Assembly (NCBI RefSeq): GCF_014356525.2
Contig: NC_052517.1
Coordinates: forward strand, 4,933,493-4,997,492
Direction of reading: 5' to 3'
Source: Nilaparvata lugens
Taxonomy: Eukaryota > Arthropoda > Insecta > Hemiptera > Delphacidae
Length of the DNA: 64,000 nucleotides
Made by a program: the position numbers and the translations under genes
Notes under the pieces: generated by a model
What the model saw: only the letters and a program-made list of their open reading frames with translations
Database searches by the model: none
What the model was told of the DNA's origin: nothing
In this document: positions 1 through 11,282 of the stretch, piece after piece
How positions within the stretch are numbered: the first letter of the stretch is position 1
Layout of the letters: each line of letters starts with the position of its first letter

Positions 1-84
1 TCCTCCTCCTTCTCCTCCTCCTCCTCCTCCTACTTCTCCTCCTCCTTCTACTCCTCCTCCTCTTTCCTCCTCATCCTCTTCCTA
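1..84. repeat. (TCC/TTC)n pyrimidine microsatellite
   Basis: Imperfect CTC/CTT triplets run from the window edge to about base 84. Bases 85-238 are unassigned. Confidence 0.9.
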
Positions 85-238
85 AGTCCCAACATACTGA
101 AATCACACCACAGCCCAAACTACCGAGCCTAAAAACTTTAATTTTTGCACAACTTGTTTATGGTAGCCTCAAGACATCCACTAAAAAGGATTTTTTCAAT
201 TTTCCCCCTGAGGAAGCTGGGGCCCCGCCAAAAATGTT

Positions 239-254
239 ACACACACACACACAC

Positions 255-306
<52 letters not shown>
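239..306. repeat. (CA)n microsatellite
   Basis: About 33 CA units with one AACA interruption. Confidence 0.95.
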
Positions 307-307
<1 letters not shown>

Positions 308-1029
308 GATAGTTTCCTGAGATGGTCTCTCTTTGATAATAATCTCATGATTATTATACGTGTACAGAAAATTGAGAAAAACCTAGTATATCATCATTGT
401 ATCATTGAATTCTCTTCAGCTTGATCGATTTTAAAGCTACATTGAACTCAAAAAATAAGCGACTTGACACAATCATTGTACAATGGTGAGTATGCAATAC
501 ATTGATTTTCATGATCAATGTACAGAGCTATTCTGAAGAATAATTAACATCTGGAGTGATCCGTGGTCTAGTGGATAGAGTGACACTCATATTATTTAGA
601 GATCCGTCAATAGGGAACTAACTCGGGATAAATAAGTAATATCAATAGGTTTTCAATTTTCGATAGGTTTAATTCTCTTAATCTTCAATAGGTTTTCAAT
701 ACTCTTCAATAATTGAGAAAGCTCATTATGATTAGAAAAGAGAGCCAAACTCCAGCGCAATTTGAATGAGATTTGAGTCTTTCACATTCCGTATTTTGTA
801 AATGAGAACTACTCCCATTATAGATGAAGTTCACGTATGTTAATTTCTATCATGTAACACAAGTTTGAAAATATTCTCAACTTCATATTTTCTGGTCAAT
901 GAATGTAATATAAATGAAATGCAATTTCTAAGAGATTTCTTCAATTTCTTTTGTTGAGGGTAAATTCTCCTAATTTCAGAAAACTTTCCTGGGCTCGAAT
1001 AATTTTATTCTATTCAGACAATACCATCT
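307..1029. other. AT-rich unassigned stretch with a tRNA A-box-like motif
   Basis: I see no gene here. TGGTCTAGTGGATAGAG at about 569-585 resembles a pol III A box, and GGTTTAATTCTC at about 667-678 is a weak B-box candidate, so a degraded tRNA-derived SINE head is possible. ATAGGTTTTCAAT is repeated near 645 and 690. Confidence 0.3.
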
Positions 1030-1762
1030 AAATAGAGAATTCTTTCAAATTAAAGGATCTCAATCCGACTTGAAATGTAGACAATTTCACCTCTCACAAG
1101 TTCAATAATTTGTCTTCTACATTATATCAATCTTCAACGGCATTGATCAGCTTTAGAATCCAAGCCAGTTTTTATAATTCTTATTGATTACTGAATAATA
1201 ATCACTGAGACTTCACTTGAAATGTTAACATGAGAGAAATTTCGTCAATTCTATGTATTTCAAAACAAACTTCTCAATTTGAACATAGCCTACTAATCCG
1301 AATAAAAAGAAGATTGCATATATACTCTAGAAATGATCTCTTAATATAATAGACAACTCCTGATACATCACACTATTATTATACAAGTAACTCAAGTATA
1401 TCAAGCTCTTGATATTAGTATCAAGTTCTACAATTATAATAGAGTGTGAAGTTTTCTTGTTCCTCGAGAATTATTGAACTCTCGTTTTTATTAGTTTAAT
1501 CACAATTGAAAGTTCATAATTTTACATAGTATGATCTATCAATACTGAGGGTTCCTTTTGTTAATTCTCCCCTATGTTTTCTTTCTCATACATAATTATT
1601 ATCTATTTTAACTGAATACTCTCAGTAATACAACTTTATTACAATCATGTGAAACATCTGAAACTGTGGAAATTCCATATACATTCCTTACAGCTTATAC
1701 AACAAAATTGTGTCAGAGTTTTTATAATTTGAGAACTTTTATATTGAAATGTACAGTGAACC
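1030..1762. repeat. tandem segmental duplication, copy 1
   Basis: This AT-rich segment is repeated at 1812-2534 with an offset of about 770-780 bp. Shared landmarks include TAGAGAATTCTTTCAAAT, CACCTCTCACAAGTTCAAT/CTACCTCTCACAAGTTCAAT, TTTTCTTGTTCCTCGAGAAT and GAATACTCTCAGTAATA, in the same order. There are many small indels, so the duplication is old. No coding potential was recognised. Confidence 0.85.
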
Positions 1763-1776
1763 ATATCGAAAGTGAA

Positions 1777-1809
1777 CTTAGCTAAATCCCGAGCTCGGAA
1801 ACCGGCCCT
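1777..1809 (-). mobile_element. MITE-J terminal fragment
   Basis: GAACTTAGCTAAATCCCGAG followed by CTCGGAAACCGGCCC matches the right end of MITE-J at 53850-53883. It lies exactly between the two copies of the 730-bp tandem duplication. Confidence 0.6.
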
Positions 1810-1811
1810 TG

Positions 1812-2534
1812 AATAGAGAATTCTTTCAAATTTAAAGCTTTCAATCTGACTTGAAATGTAGAAAATTCTACCTCTCACAAGTTCAATTATTGTTTTATAC
1901 ATTATATCAATCTCCAACTGCATTAATCAGCTTTAGAATTCAAGCAAGTTTGAAATAACTCTTATCGATTACAGAATAATGATATTATTGAGAGTTCACT
2001 TGAAGTGTTAACATGGAATAAATTTCGTCAATTCTATGAATTTCAAAACAAACTTCTCAATTTGAACATAGCCTACAACTTTACTAATCCGAATAAAAAG
2101 GGAGATTGCATATAGTATACTCAAGAAATGATCCCTTACTATAATAGACAACTCCTGATATATCACACTCTTATTATATCAAGTTCTACAATATCATAAT
2201 ACAGTGTGAAGTTTTCTTGTTCCTCGAGAATTATTGAAGAGTCTCGTTTTTATTATTTTGATTACAATTGAATGTTAATTCATTATTTTACATAGTATGA
2301 ACTCATAATACAAAGCATTCCTCTTCTGTCAACTTCACCCTATGTTTTCCCTTTTGAAAATAATTATTATTTATTTTAAGTGAATACTCTCAGTAATATA
2401 ACTTTATTAAAATCAAGTGAAAAATCTGAAGCTGTGGGAATGCCATACTCATTCCTTGCAGCTTATACAATAATATATTGTGTCAGTGTTTCAATAATTT
2501 GAAAACTCTTATATTGAAATGAACAGTGAACTCT
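1812..2534. repeat. tandem segmental duplication, copy 2
   Basis: Second copy of the segment at 1030-1762, with the same landmarks, ending with ATATTGAAATGAACAGTGAAC. Confidence 0.85.
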
Positions 2535-3524
2535 AAAATTATTCTAAACACAATCTACAATAGCCATGTTGCTTCAAATTGTAGAGAGGTACCACCGAAT
2601 CAACGTTATATTAGTAGACAGAAGGTTGATCACTCACAGGTGTGATATTCAAGTGGTGGGGGGAACGCCAGCGTGACGTCACGTGTAGTAAATAAGTGAT
2701 GAGTAACTACACTGAGCATACAGTTTATTCATTGTAGCTTCAAATACATCATCGTTCAACACCCTTACAATTCAGATAGAACATTGAAATTCTCTGTACT
2801 TATAGCGAATGAATCACCGATTCTAATAATGTAGATTAATATGCATGAATTTGAAGTCAATTCAAATTGTATGAATAAAATAAAGTTGGAAGTTTTCCAA
2901 AATTTCAAAAACGTGATATGAAGAAGTTAATAAGCTAGAAAATTCTAAATTTTTTGGGTAGGCAAGTTTTGTTAGCGAGAAAGTTGAATTTTGTATTCAC
3001 TTGCATGAATGTACAAACTGAATGTATTTCTTCTTATTTCTTCGCTCCTCACTAGCAATTTTCATTCTCTCGTTCATGTAACTGGGTCTAATAAAAGTTC
3101 TTGTCCGCGCAAATTTTCGTAAGATTCTATCATTAACTTCTGGGAATGTTTTTTTTTAAATGTTCACATATTTTCCAATCACTTGTTTTGTGTTTGAGAC
3201 CGTATTTCCGTGAATTTTCATAAATATGTCATTCGCTTGTTGAATGATCCTTGAATTCATCAGTAGGACATGTTAAACCTCCTCTACTCAAGGCTTCAAT
3301 CCAATTACTGTTCGAGTACATTGCTTCTTTGTACTAAGAATCAGCATGTTTATGAATTACATATCTCGCAACATATTTCAGGGCTTCTTCTTCTTGTGTG
3401 TTCAACAAGGTACCTTCATAATTTTATTCAAAACTGCAGCTTAAATGTTTGCCTTCATCGTATCTAGTTTCTTCTTCTGCTTCTTGGAAAGGAATTTTTA
3501 AAGCATTGTACTAGTCAGAAAATT
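2535..3524. other. unassigned stretch
   Basis: No gene or recognised repeat. TGACGTCA (2674-2681) overlapping CACGTG (2680-2685) is a CRE-like plus E-box-like pair in a locally GC-richer patch, which may be chance. The right end abuts the P-type transposase pseudogene. Confidence 0.3.
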
Positions 3525-4460
3525 TTATCCATCTTCTTCTACATCACTTCCAGTGGAAATAGAGGGAAGATTTGCCTCAATAATCAAACTTTTCAATCTA
3601 TTTTTGAATTCCACTGGTGTTGGATGAGAGTATTGGTTTCCAATCCCCCTTATTCTTGAGAAGAAATTCTCCAACACATCATGATTCAGCTTATGGGTAA
3701 GGATGAATTCCAAACCATATGACTTTTGTAGATAATTGAAGAGTCCCTTCATAGATGATATTGTCATCAATATCCCTTTTTGGAATGGCATTGATGATTT
3801 TTTACTTCCCATCCTTATTTCAAAAATCAATTCTTCCATTCGATTCAATATGCATTCTTGCTCAGTCAACTCAACACCAGATGCACTATGCCACGGTTTT
3901 CTTCGATCATTCACAAATCTAGAAATCATCATATCAAAAAACTTATCAACCAATTCAAAAAAATCACTCCATTCAGGATTTTTTGAATGTTTCAATTTGA
4001 GGAGAGTTGCTGAATGGTGTGAAAATAATTGAACCGCCAAGCTGACCTTCTATCTCATATTTCCACAAACTTCCAAATGTAAATTCGTCAATTTTGGAGC
4101 TGGCTTCAGTCTATCTCCTTCTATGATGCTCTTGATATTATTTTTCTCCAACACTTGACCTTTGGGAAAATTTATTCCATGATCAAGGAAGTTGTTCCTG
4201 AGCAATTTCAGGAGATGTAACACATCATTAAATACCAATATATGATGAGAGGTGATTGATGGGTGATTGAAGAATGATTTTGCAATTGTCACATTCAATG
4301 AATTCCATAGACTTTGGTTTCCTCCGCCCATGTCATTCACTACACTAACAACTTTGAAGTCCGATTTTTGTAGTTCAGAAATAAATTCAAAAAGAATATA
4401 TTTTGTCATTTTTTGATCAAATGCATAATATATTATTTGCTTCCATTTCCTACATAGACT
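3525..4460 (-). pseudogene. P-element-type transposase, central and C-terminal part (broken)
   Basis: This is the continuation of the gene at 7205-7532 beyond the LINE. From 4460 leftwards the frame reads KWKQIIYYAFDQKMTKY, then VVSVVNDMGGGNQSLWNSL (second catalytic Asp codon near 4333), then FNDVLHLLKLLRNNFLDHG. It continues to CGNMR, an in-frame TAG at 4050-4052, and KVSLAVQLFSHHSATL. The C-terminal block contains NHDVLENFFSRIRGIGNQYS, whose Glu (codon near 3670) matches the last catalytic acid of P transposases, and ends at 3525 with an acidic tail. The two halves are in the same frame across the TAG. The gene is dead because of two stops and the LINE. Terminal inverted repeats of the element were not found. 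A host-domesticated THAP9-like gene is a less likely alternative. Confidence 0.82.
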
Positions 4461-6561
4461 ATGCTACTGTTAAAGATTCTAAAATGTTTTGGGAGATAGT
4501 ACGCAAACTGAAAGGAATTCAGTCAAAAAAAATCCTAATATTAGTGCAGATGAGTGGATATATCATTTTAAACGGTTATACACACCTGAAAGATCAAGTG
4601 GACCAATAATGTATGCTGAACCACTTATCAATAGTGATGCGCTTGATAGGATAACTAGTTATGATGAGATAGATATATCCCTGAAAAGGCTTAAAAACGG
4701 AAAAGCGCCAGGAGAGGATAGGATCCCTCCTGAATTTTACAAAAAAGCACCATTAGAATTCAAGGATATATGTATTTATTCAAGGATGTATGTATTTTTC
4801 AACAGAACTTATGATGAGTGTACGTCCCCTGAGTCTTTTAATAAATCAATAATATTTCCCTTACATAAAAAGGCGACACCAAGAATCCTAATAACTATAG
4901 AGCCATATCGTTCACAAATTCCGTTTATAAAGTATTTGTAGGAATACTATTAAAAAGATTGGAGGATTGGGTTAGAATGAGAAAAATTATCTCCGAGAAT
5001 CAGGCGGGTTTTAGAGTAGGGTATTCTGCCGTAGATAACATTTTTGTCCTGCATAGCTTGATAAAATATTTCACTACTGTACAGCGTAAAAAAATATACT
5101 GTTTTTTCATTGACTTCCAAGCTGCTTATGACTTTATAGACAGAGAAGCACTGTTCTATACACTTCTTGAGATAGGAATCTCCAGTAAATTCGTAGGAAT
5201 GATTAGAGCTTTATATAGAAACGCGTCCTCCTCTGTATGGTGTGAAAACGGGTTAACAAGGAGTATTAGATTTGAGAGCGGATTAAAACAGGGCTGCCTA
5301 CTCTCTCCAATTTTGTTCTCGATTTTCACGCATGATATTTGTGAATGTGTAGGTGGAGGATTGAGGGTGGGGAACTCTAAAATTAATTCCCTTCTTTATG
5401 CAGATGATTTAGTGATATTTTCTGATAATATTAGGGAGTTACAAAGTATGATAAATAGGCTGCAACAGTACTGTTTTCGATGGAACTTAGTATTAAACAA
5501 AGATAAATCTAAGATTATGGTTTTTAGGAAAGGAGGTAGATTAAGTCGAAATGAAAAATGGTACTATGGTGAGGATCCCATTCAAATTGTAAATGAGTAT
5601 AAATATCTAGGGGTTACGTTCACTCCCACTTTGTCCCTCAGCAAACATTTTTCAAGTAAGCTAACATCAGCAAGATACGGTATTAATAGTTTATGGCGGA
5701 AGTTTATAGGCAGCGAAGATGTACCGTTATCCACTAAATGGCAAGTTTTCGAGACAGTGAGTAGAACAACTATCACGTATGCTGGTCAGGTGTAGGGGTA
5801 TTAACGTAGGGAGGATGTAGAATGTTCCAATAGATTTTTCATGAAACGAATGTTCGGGTTACCGCAGAATACGCCCAACTATATTCTATATTTAGAAAGC
5901 GGGAGGGATATTATGTGGCTACAGACCCTAAAAATCCATTTCAAATACATATTGAAAGCACTTGCATTACCTGACCATAGATTCCCTAAAATATTAACAA
6001 GCTTAGTGGTACAGAGTAATAGTGGCTGGTGTAGTGAATGGAAACAATTATTTAATCAATTTAATGAGGGATGGGTGGACCCTATAACTCAGCCAAATCG
6101 TTGGGAGATGACATGCGACAATATAATTGATAAAATTCGCCGTAATGTACTGGGAACTTGGTGGGAGAAAGCTTCAAATTCTCAGTTTCATCAAATATAT
6201 TATACGTTAAGAACCAATAACGCAGTTATGAAAGATTATTTAAACGACTCAAATAAAAGAAGGATGATTAGCATAATTTTCAGAGCGAGAGGATCATTAT
6301 TACCCTTGAATTTTAGAGTAGATAGGGGGGAACAGCTATATTTGTTCACTATGTAATAGTCAAGAAATTAAAGACATTTATCATTTTATAGGAAAATGTA
6401 AGGTGCTATCAGAGTACCGAGTAAAATGGTTTGGAAGCTCGGTGATAACGGATGAAATGGTCCAAGAGTATTTAAATGGTAAAAACTGGAAAGGTCTAGC
6501 GGGATATGTGAATGTAAAATTGAGATATAGAAAGCTCCTTGTGGATGAATTTAATTTCTAA
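4461..6561 (+). pseudogene. non-LTR reverse transcriptase ORF (decayed)
   Basis: The protein would reverse-transcribe the element at its target site. Visible motifs in order: GKAPGEDRIPPEFYK (region 0/1), NQAGFR, FFIDFQAAYDFIDRE (motif A), GLKQGCLLSPILFSIF, LLYADDLVIFS (catalytic YADD at 5397-5408), EYKYLGV, and a C-terminal CSLCN-x-HFIGKC zinc-knuckle. The ORF ends with TAA at 6559-6561. It is broken by frame shifts in the A run at 4525-4532, near 4872-4875 and in the G run at 6325-6330, and by stops TAG 5793-5795 and TAA 5802-5804. Three indels and two stops in ~2.1 kb indicate a fairly old insertion. The endonuclease domain is missing through 5' truncation. Confidence 0.85.
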
Positions 6562-7204
6562 AAATAGCTGTACTCTAATAATACTTGTGGATTATAGAAA
6601 ATAAATATGTCATTGTAAATATTGTTCCCAAACCGAAAACTGTACATATAGCTCTGGACATGTATGATTGAGTTCATCGGTTTAATTGAAGATGATTATT
6701 TATTGTTCAAATGAGTTCAAATTATCATTGTATCACTTCATTTCATAAAGAATTATTTATATGTTCAATTAATAAGTAAGAATAATTTACTTTGTATCAA
6801 TGTGTAGTTCATCTCTAGGCCTATAATAATGATTCAGGTTTCTCAAATGAACTGAAAATGATAAGACTCCAAGCATAGACGGACTACTGTGCTATGAGTG
6901 ACTAATATTTAGTGCTAACTTCCCAGTTGCCTTATAAAGTTTATTGAGTGCTATCGCATGACATTGTGCAGCCCGTTCACTCTGTAGCCTACTGTGAGAA
7001 CATTGACAAAAACTAGAAGATAAGGATGAGATATAGATTAAATAACTATCAACTCCGGCTGACGGCTTTGGCTATGCCTAAGAATTTTCGGATTATTATG
7101 AACTGTGGTATTGATTGGTGACGAATGATATTGTATTTAATTTGATATTATTTTGTATTGTTTTTTGAAGTGAAAAATAAATTCTTCATCTATCTATCTA
7201 TCTA
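4461..7204 (+). mobile_element. 5'-truncated non-LTR retrotransposon inserted in the P-type transposase gene
   Basis: The element begins abruptly inside its reverse-transcriptase ORF and ends in a (TCTA)n tail after an AATAAA-type stretch near 7175. The 13-bp sequence TCCTACATAGACT is present once at 4448-4460 and again at 7205-7217, a perfect target-site duplication, although its first base merges with the tail. The 3' UTR is about 620 bp (6562-7186). The tetranucleotide tail in place of poly(A) is typical of several non-LTR clades such as I/Nimb, RTE and CR1. I did not resolve the clade. Confidence 0.85.
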
Positions 7205-7206
7205 TC
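7187..7206 (+). repeat. (TCTA)n tail of the LINE
   Basis: About five TCTA units sit directly before the 3' target-site copy, marking the LINE 3' end. Confidence 0.85.
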
Positions 7207-7532
7207 CTACATAGACTCCTTGCCATCACAACCTGAACTTTTGAGTGTGGTTAAAGAATTTGGTCTTCTCTTTTGTCATACACTACACGTGAATCTATAC
7301 TCATCTCATCAAAGCTCAAGATAGTCAATTTCTCGATTGTCTCCTTAGCTTTCAATTTTGCTGTCATGAATGTGAGAACTTCTTTTAGAAGTCCTGGAAG
7401 ACATTTAATATTCCTTGTCAACATTGATAAAGTTAACAATACTGGTAATGGTAAGTTCATTTTTAATTTTAGAAAATTGTATGCTCTCCTAGATAAAGAA
7501 CAAAGTGTTAATGCTGGAACAATATCACTCAC
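7205..7532 (-). pseudogene. P-element-type transposase, N-proximal catalytic part (broken)
   Basis: Reading leftwards, the peptide has ALTLCSLSRRAYNFLKLKM, LPLPVLLTLSML and LTILSFDEMSIDSRVVYDK. This is the layout of the P-element/THAP9 transposase core, where the Asp of the FDEM motif is the first catalytic acid. An in-frame TAA at 7251-7253 interrupts it. Beyond that stop the frame continues VQVVMARSLCR and meets the target-site copy of the nested LINE. If the LINE and one target copy are set aside, the frame joins directly to the part ending at 4460. The THAP DNA-binding domain is absent: sequence beyond 7532 has no clear matching frame, although a possible acceptor (TTTTTTCCAACAG on the minus strand) lies near 7565. 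A type H4 repeat starts at about 7725. Confidence 0.78.
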
Positions 7533-7724
7533 AAGTCAGTATCAGAAGTCAGTATCTGTTGGAAAAAACGGGATTGTGTTCCTTGTATGTTATTAAACAA
7601 AGCATATAACTTAGGTAATTCATTTTCTAACGCAGCACCGATGATAAATTGATGTAAGGTATGTAGAAGTATGATAAATCAGGCACCAGAATACTGAGTG
7701 TAATTCATGGAAACGTACGTAAAA
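7533..7724. other. possible 5' remainder of the P-type element
   Basis: It lies upstream, on the minus strand, of the transposase core. A minus-strand frame reads ENELPKLYALFNNIQGTQS but is not in frame with the core. No THAP zinc finger is recognisable. Confidence 0.3.
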
Positions 7725-8045
7725 TTATTTATTTATTTATTTATACGTGGATACAATAACAAATCATATAAATATGATTGGGAAGGAACAACAGGCTTGG
7801 CCCAAAACTATTCCATTCCCAAATTTTGATTACATGTCCAAAAAATAGGTTATGTTTCTTCTGTAAGAAGTTCAAGCTCAACTTTCGTCCAAAAATAAAT
7901 ATGAGATGCAAATTTTAAATTTAGAAAAATTAAAACACCAAATTATAGTTAAATATCACACTTAATTATCACTGCACATTGAATTAATTAAGTTATTTTA
8001 TGAATTTTGAAGCCAAAAATACACACAAATTCTCACTAAGAACAG
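7725..8045 (-). mobile_element. retroelement 3' end, type H4
   Basis: On the minus strand this ends in a (AAAT)n tail (TTTATTTATTTATTTA on the + strand at about 7726). It contains a hairpin around GGCTTGGCCCAAAAC with flanking TTGGGAA/TTCCCAA. The same module recurs at 45303-45455 and about 60263-60600. Confidence 0.55.
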
Positions 8046-8069
8046 CATTAAACCATGAAGACATATATT

Positions 8070-8142
8070 TTCTTCTTCTTCTTCTTCTTCTCTTCTTCTT
8101 CTTCTTCTTCTTCTTCTTCTTCTTCTTCTTCTTCTTCTTCTT
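8070..8142. repeat. (CTT)n microsatellite
   Basis: About 24 CTT units with one break. The minus strand reads as poly-Glu/Lys but is only a simple repeat. Bases 8143-8290 are unassigned. Confidence 0.95.
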
Positions 8143-8294
8143 GTAAGTGTGTGCCAAGTTTTTTCGTGATCGGATATAGCATGTAAAATCTAGGGGCGCA
8201 GCTCATACATTCATGCCGGCTCAACTCAACAAATTCTGAGCGCAATCGGTAGAACCGGTTTTTCTATTTCCTTCTCCAGTTTCTCACTCGGCTA

Positions 8295-8660
8295 TCGGTC
8301 TGATGGGATTCGATCATTTGCGACAAAATTCAAAACTTTTCTACCAAATGGGATTCGTCTTTTTGCGACAAACTACAAAACTTTTCGACCTAATAGGATT
8401 CGACCATTTGCGACGAACAGCAACATTTTTCTATCAAATGGGATTCGACTGTATGAGAATCGGTCAGATGGGAAAATCAAATTTTCGACCTTTTGCGACA
8501 GTTGAGATTTTCGGCCAAATGAGATTACTATTAAAACTTTTCGATCATTTGGGATTCGACCATTTGGGAAAGTACAAGTTTCAATTCTACCATTTGGGAT
8601 TCTTCAATTTTCGATCTTTTGCAACAAAATAATAATTTCGGCCAAATGGGAATCGGTCAT
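8295..8660 (+). repeat. degenerate short-motif satellite, block 1
   Basis: Built from words such as GGGATTCGACCATTTGCGAC, TTTTCGACC, GGCCAAATGGGA and CTATTAAAACTTTTCGATC. Blocks 1 and 3 are direct copies and block 2 (8664-8880) is their reverse complement. Confidence 0.85.
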
Positions 8661-8663
8661 TTG

Positions 8664-8880
8664 ACATGCCACTAAAACTTGAACTTTCCCAAATGGTCGA
8701 ATCCCAAATGATCGAAAAGTTTTAATAGTAATCTCATTTGGCCGAAAATCTCAACTGTCGCAAAAGGTCGAAAATTTGATTTTCCCATCTGACCGATTCT
8801 CAAGCAGTCGAATCCCATTTGATAGAAAAATGTTGTAGTTTGTCGCAAATGATCGAATCTCATCGGCTAGATAGGATTCG
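8664..8880 (-). repeat. degenerate short-motif satellite, block 2 (inverted)
   Basis: Reverse complement of roughly 8390-8600 and 8945-9150, so it can fold with either neighbour. Confidence 0.85.
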
Positions 8881-9212
8881 ACCATATGGGAAAGTATACT
8901 TTCGACCTTTTGGGATTCGACTATTTGCGACAAAATACAAAACTCTTCTACCTAATAGGATTCGACCATTTGCGACGAACTACAACATTTTTCTATCAAA
9001 TGGGATTCGACTGTTTGAGAATCGGTCAGATGGGAAAATCAAATTTTCGACCTTTTGCGACAGCTGAGATTTTCGGCCAAATGGGATTACTATTAAAACT
9101 TTTCGATCATTTGGGATTCGACCATTTGGGAAAGTACAAGTTTCAATTCTACCATTTGGGATTCTTCAATTTTCGATCTTTTGCGACAAAATAATAATTT
9201 CGGCCAAATGGG
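8881..9212 (+). repeat. degenerate short-motif satellite, block 3
   Basis: Direct copy of block 1 with few differences, ending GGCCAAATGGGAAG before the GAA-rich tract. Confidence 0.85.
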
Positions 9213-10250
9213 AAGAAGGAGAGGATTGAGGAGGAGGAGAAGATGATAGGCAAAAAAGAAGGAGGAGAAGAAGAAAAAGAAGAAGATGATGATGCTGATG
9301 ATGAAGAAGAAGAAGAAGAAGATGAAGTAGAAGTAGGAATATATGAATTAATTTGAATAAATTGAAAATTGAAAGAATGAAGAAGAAGATGATTATGATG
9401 AAGAAGAAGATGAAGTAGAAGTAGAAATAAATAGATTAATTTTTGAATTGGAAAAAATTGAAAATTGAAAGAAGATAATTATGATAAAGAAGAAGAGGAT
9501 GAAGAAAAAGAAGAACCAAAAAGAACAATAAGGAGAAGAAGAACAAGAAAAAACAGTGGAAGGAAATGAAATTCTATGCAGACAGTAATTCGACAATTTT
9601 TCAACAACAAAAAATTCAAAACCTCAAACTGATCTCTTTAAAATGGGTGAGTGAACGTGAGTGACTATGAGAATTGTAGTGTCTAGAAAAAGATGAGAAG
9701 AAGAAGTAGAAGAAGAGGAAGATGATGATGATGAAGGAGAGGAAGATGATGAGGAAGAAGAAGAAGAAGAAGAAGAAGAAGTAGAAGAAGAAGAAGAAGA
9801 AGAAGAAGAAGGAGAAGAAGAAATAAAAGAAGAAGAAGAAGAAGATGATTATGATGATGATGATGATGATGAAGATGAAGAAGAAGAAGAAGAAAATTTA
9901 CTGGAGAAGAAGATGAAGAAGAAGAAAATTTACTATAAATGAAGATGATGATAAGGAAGATATATATAAAATAAATAAATTAATTAATTCTTGAATGGAA
10001 AAAAAATGAAAATTTCAATCAGATTATGATGTTGAAGAAGAAGAAAATGAAGAAAAAGAAGAAGAAGATTATGATGATGATGATGAAGAAGATGATGAGG
10101 AAGAAGAAGTAGAAGAAGAAGAAAAAGTCGTTGAAAGAAGAGGAAGAAGAGAAAGAAGTGTTCGTTAACAGTAAGAGGACGAGCAAGAAAAGAAAAAAGA
10201 CAAGTAAGAAATGAAAAAAATGAAAGAAAAGAAAAATAGAAGAAGAGCAC
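9213..10250. repeat. purine-rich (GAA)n block with interspersed islands
   Basis: Long GAA/GAT/GGA runs. AAT-containing islands such as AAATTGAAAATTGAAAGAA repeat near 9358 and 9450, and 9545-9690 is a single-copy-like island described separately. Long Lys/Glu frames here are simple-repeat artefacts. Confidence 0.9.
9545..9690 (+). repeat. island with inverted partner at 12926-13090
   Basis: Words CAGTGGAAGGAAAT, CTATGCAGACAGTAAT, CCTCAAACTGATCTCTTTAA, ATGGGTGAGTGAACGTGA and GTGTCTAGAAAAAGA occur in reverse complement order at 12926-13090. A diverged third copy lies at about 13495-13610. Confidence 0.8.
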
Positions 10251-11282
10251 GGAAAGGAGAATGAAGAAGAGTGAGAATAGGGTGAAGAAGAAGAAGAAGT
10301 GAGAGAAGAAATTGAAGAAGAAAGAGAAGAAGTACGAATTATGAGGGCCAAAAAGAAGAAGTATAAGAAGAAGAGCATGAAAGGAGAAAGAAAAAGAGTG
10401 AGAAAAGGGTGAAGAAGAAGAAGAAGTGAGAGAAGAAATTGAAGAAGAAAGAGAAAATTACGAATTATGAGAGCCAAAAAGAAGAAGTATAAGAAGAAGA
10501 GCATGGAAAGGAGAAAGAAAAAGAGTGAGAAAAGGGCGAAGAAGAAGAAGAAGAAGTGAGAGAAGAAATTGAAGAAGAAGAGAAAATTACGAATATGAGA
10601 GCCAAAAAGAAGAAGTATAAGAAGAGAGCATGGAAAGGAGAAAGAAAAAGAGTGAGAAAAGGGCGAAGAAGAAGAAGTGAGAGAAGAAATTGAAGAAGAA
10701 AGAGAAAATTACGAATTATGAGAGCCAAAAAGAAGAAGTATAAGAAGAAGAGCATGGAAAGGAGAAAGAAAAAGAGTGAGAAAAGGGCGAAGAAGAAGAA
10801 GTGAGAGAAGAAATTGAAGAAGAAAGAGAAAATTACGAATTATGAGAGCCAAAAAGAAGAAGTATAAGAAGAAGAGCATGGAAAGGAGAAAGAAGAAGAG
10901 TGAGAAAAGGGTGAAGAAGAAGAAGAGTGAGAAAAGGGTGAAGAAAAGAAGAAGAAGAAGAAGAGTGAGAATAGGGTGAAGAAGAAGAAGAAGAAGAAGA
11001 AGAAGAGTGAGAAAAGGTGAAGAAGAAGAAGAAGAGTGAGAAAAGGGTGAAGAAGAAGAAGAAGAAGAAGTGAGAGAAGAAAATGAAGAAGAAAGAGAAG
11101 AAGTACGAATTATGAGAGCCAAAAAGGAGAAGTATAAGAAGAAGAGCATGGAAAGGAGAAAGAAGAAGAGTGAGAAAAGGGTGAAGAAGAAGAAGAAGAA
11201 GAAGAAGAAGTGAGAGAAGAAAGAGAAGAAGTAGGAATTATGAGGGCCAAAAAGAAGAAGTATATAAGAAGAAAGAGCGTTA
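10251..11282. repeat. ~125-bp purine-rich minisatellite, at least 7 units
   Basis: The landmark GAGRGCCAAAAAGAAGAAG recurs near 10343, 10469, 10597, 10719, 10843, 11114 and 11242, giving steps of 122-128 bp and one step of about 271. Each unit also contains AGAGCATG(G/A)AAAGGAGAAAG and a (GAA)n of variable length. Confidence 0.85.

Noticed and set aside
2674..2685. CRE/E-box promoter
   Set aside because: A single 12-bp match with no gene start nearby; insufficient to call a regulatory element.
8303..9194. Repeated frames with MGFDHLR-like motifs on both strands
   Set aside because: They follow the degenerate satellite and appear equally in the inverted block, so they reflect DNA repetition.
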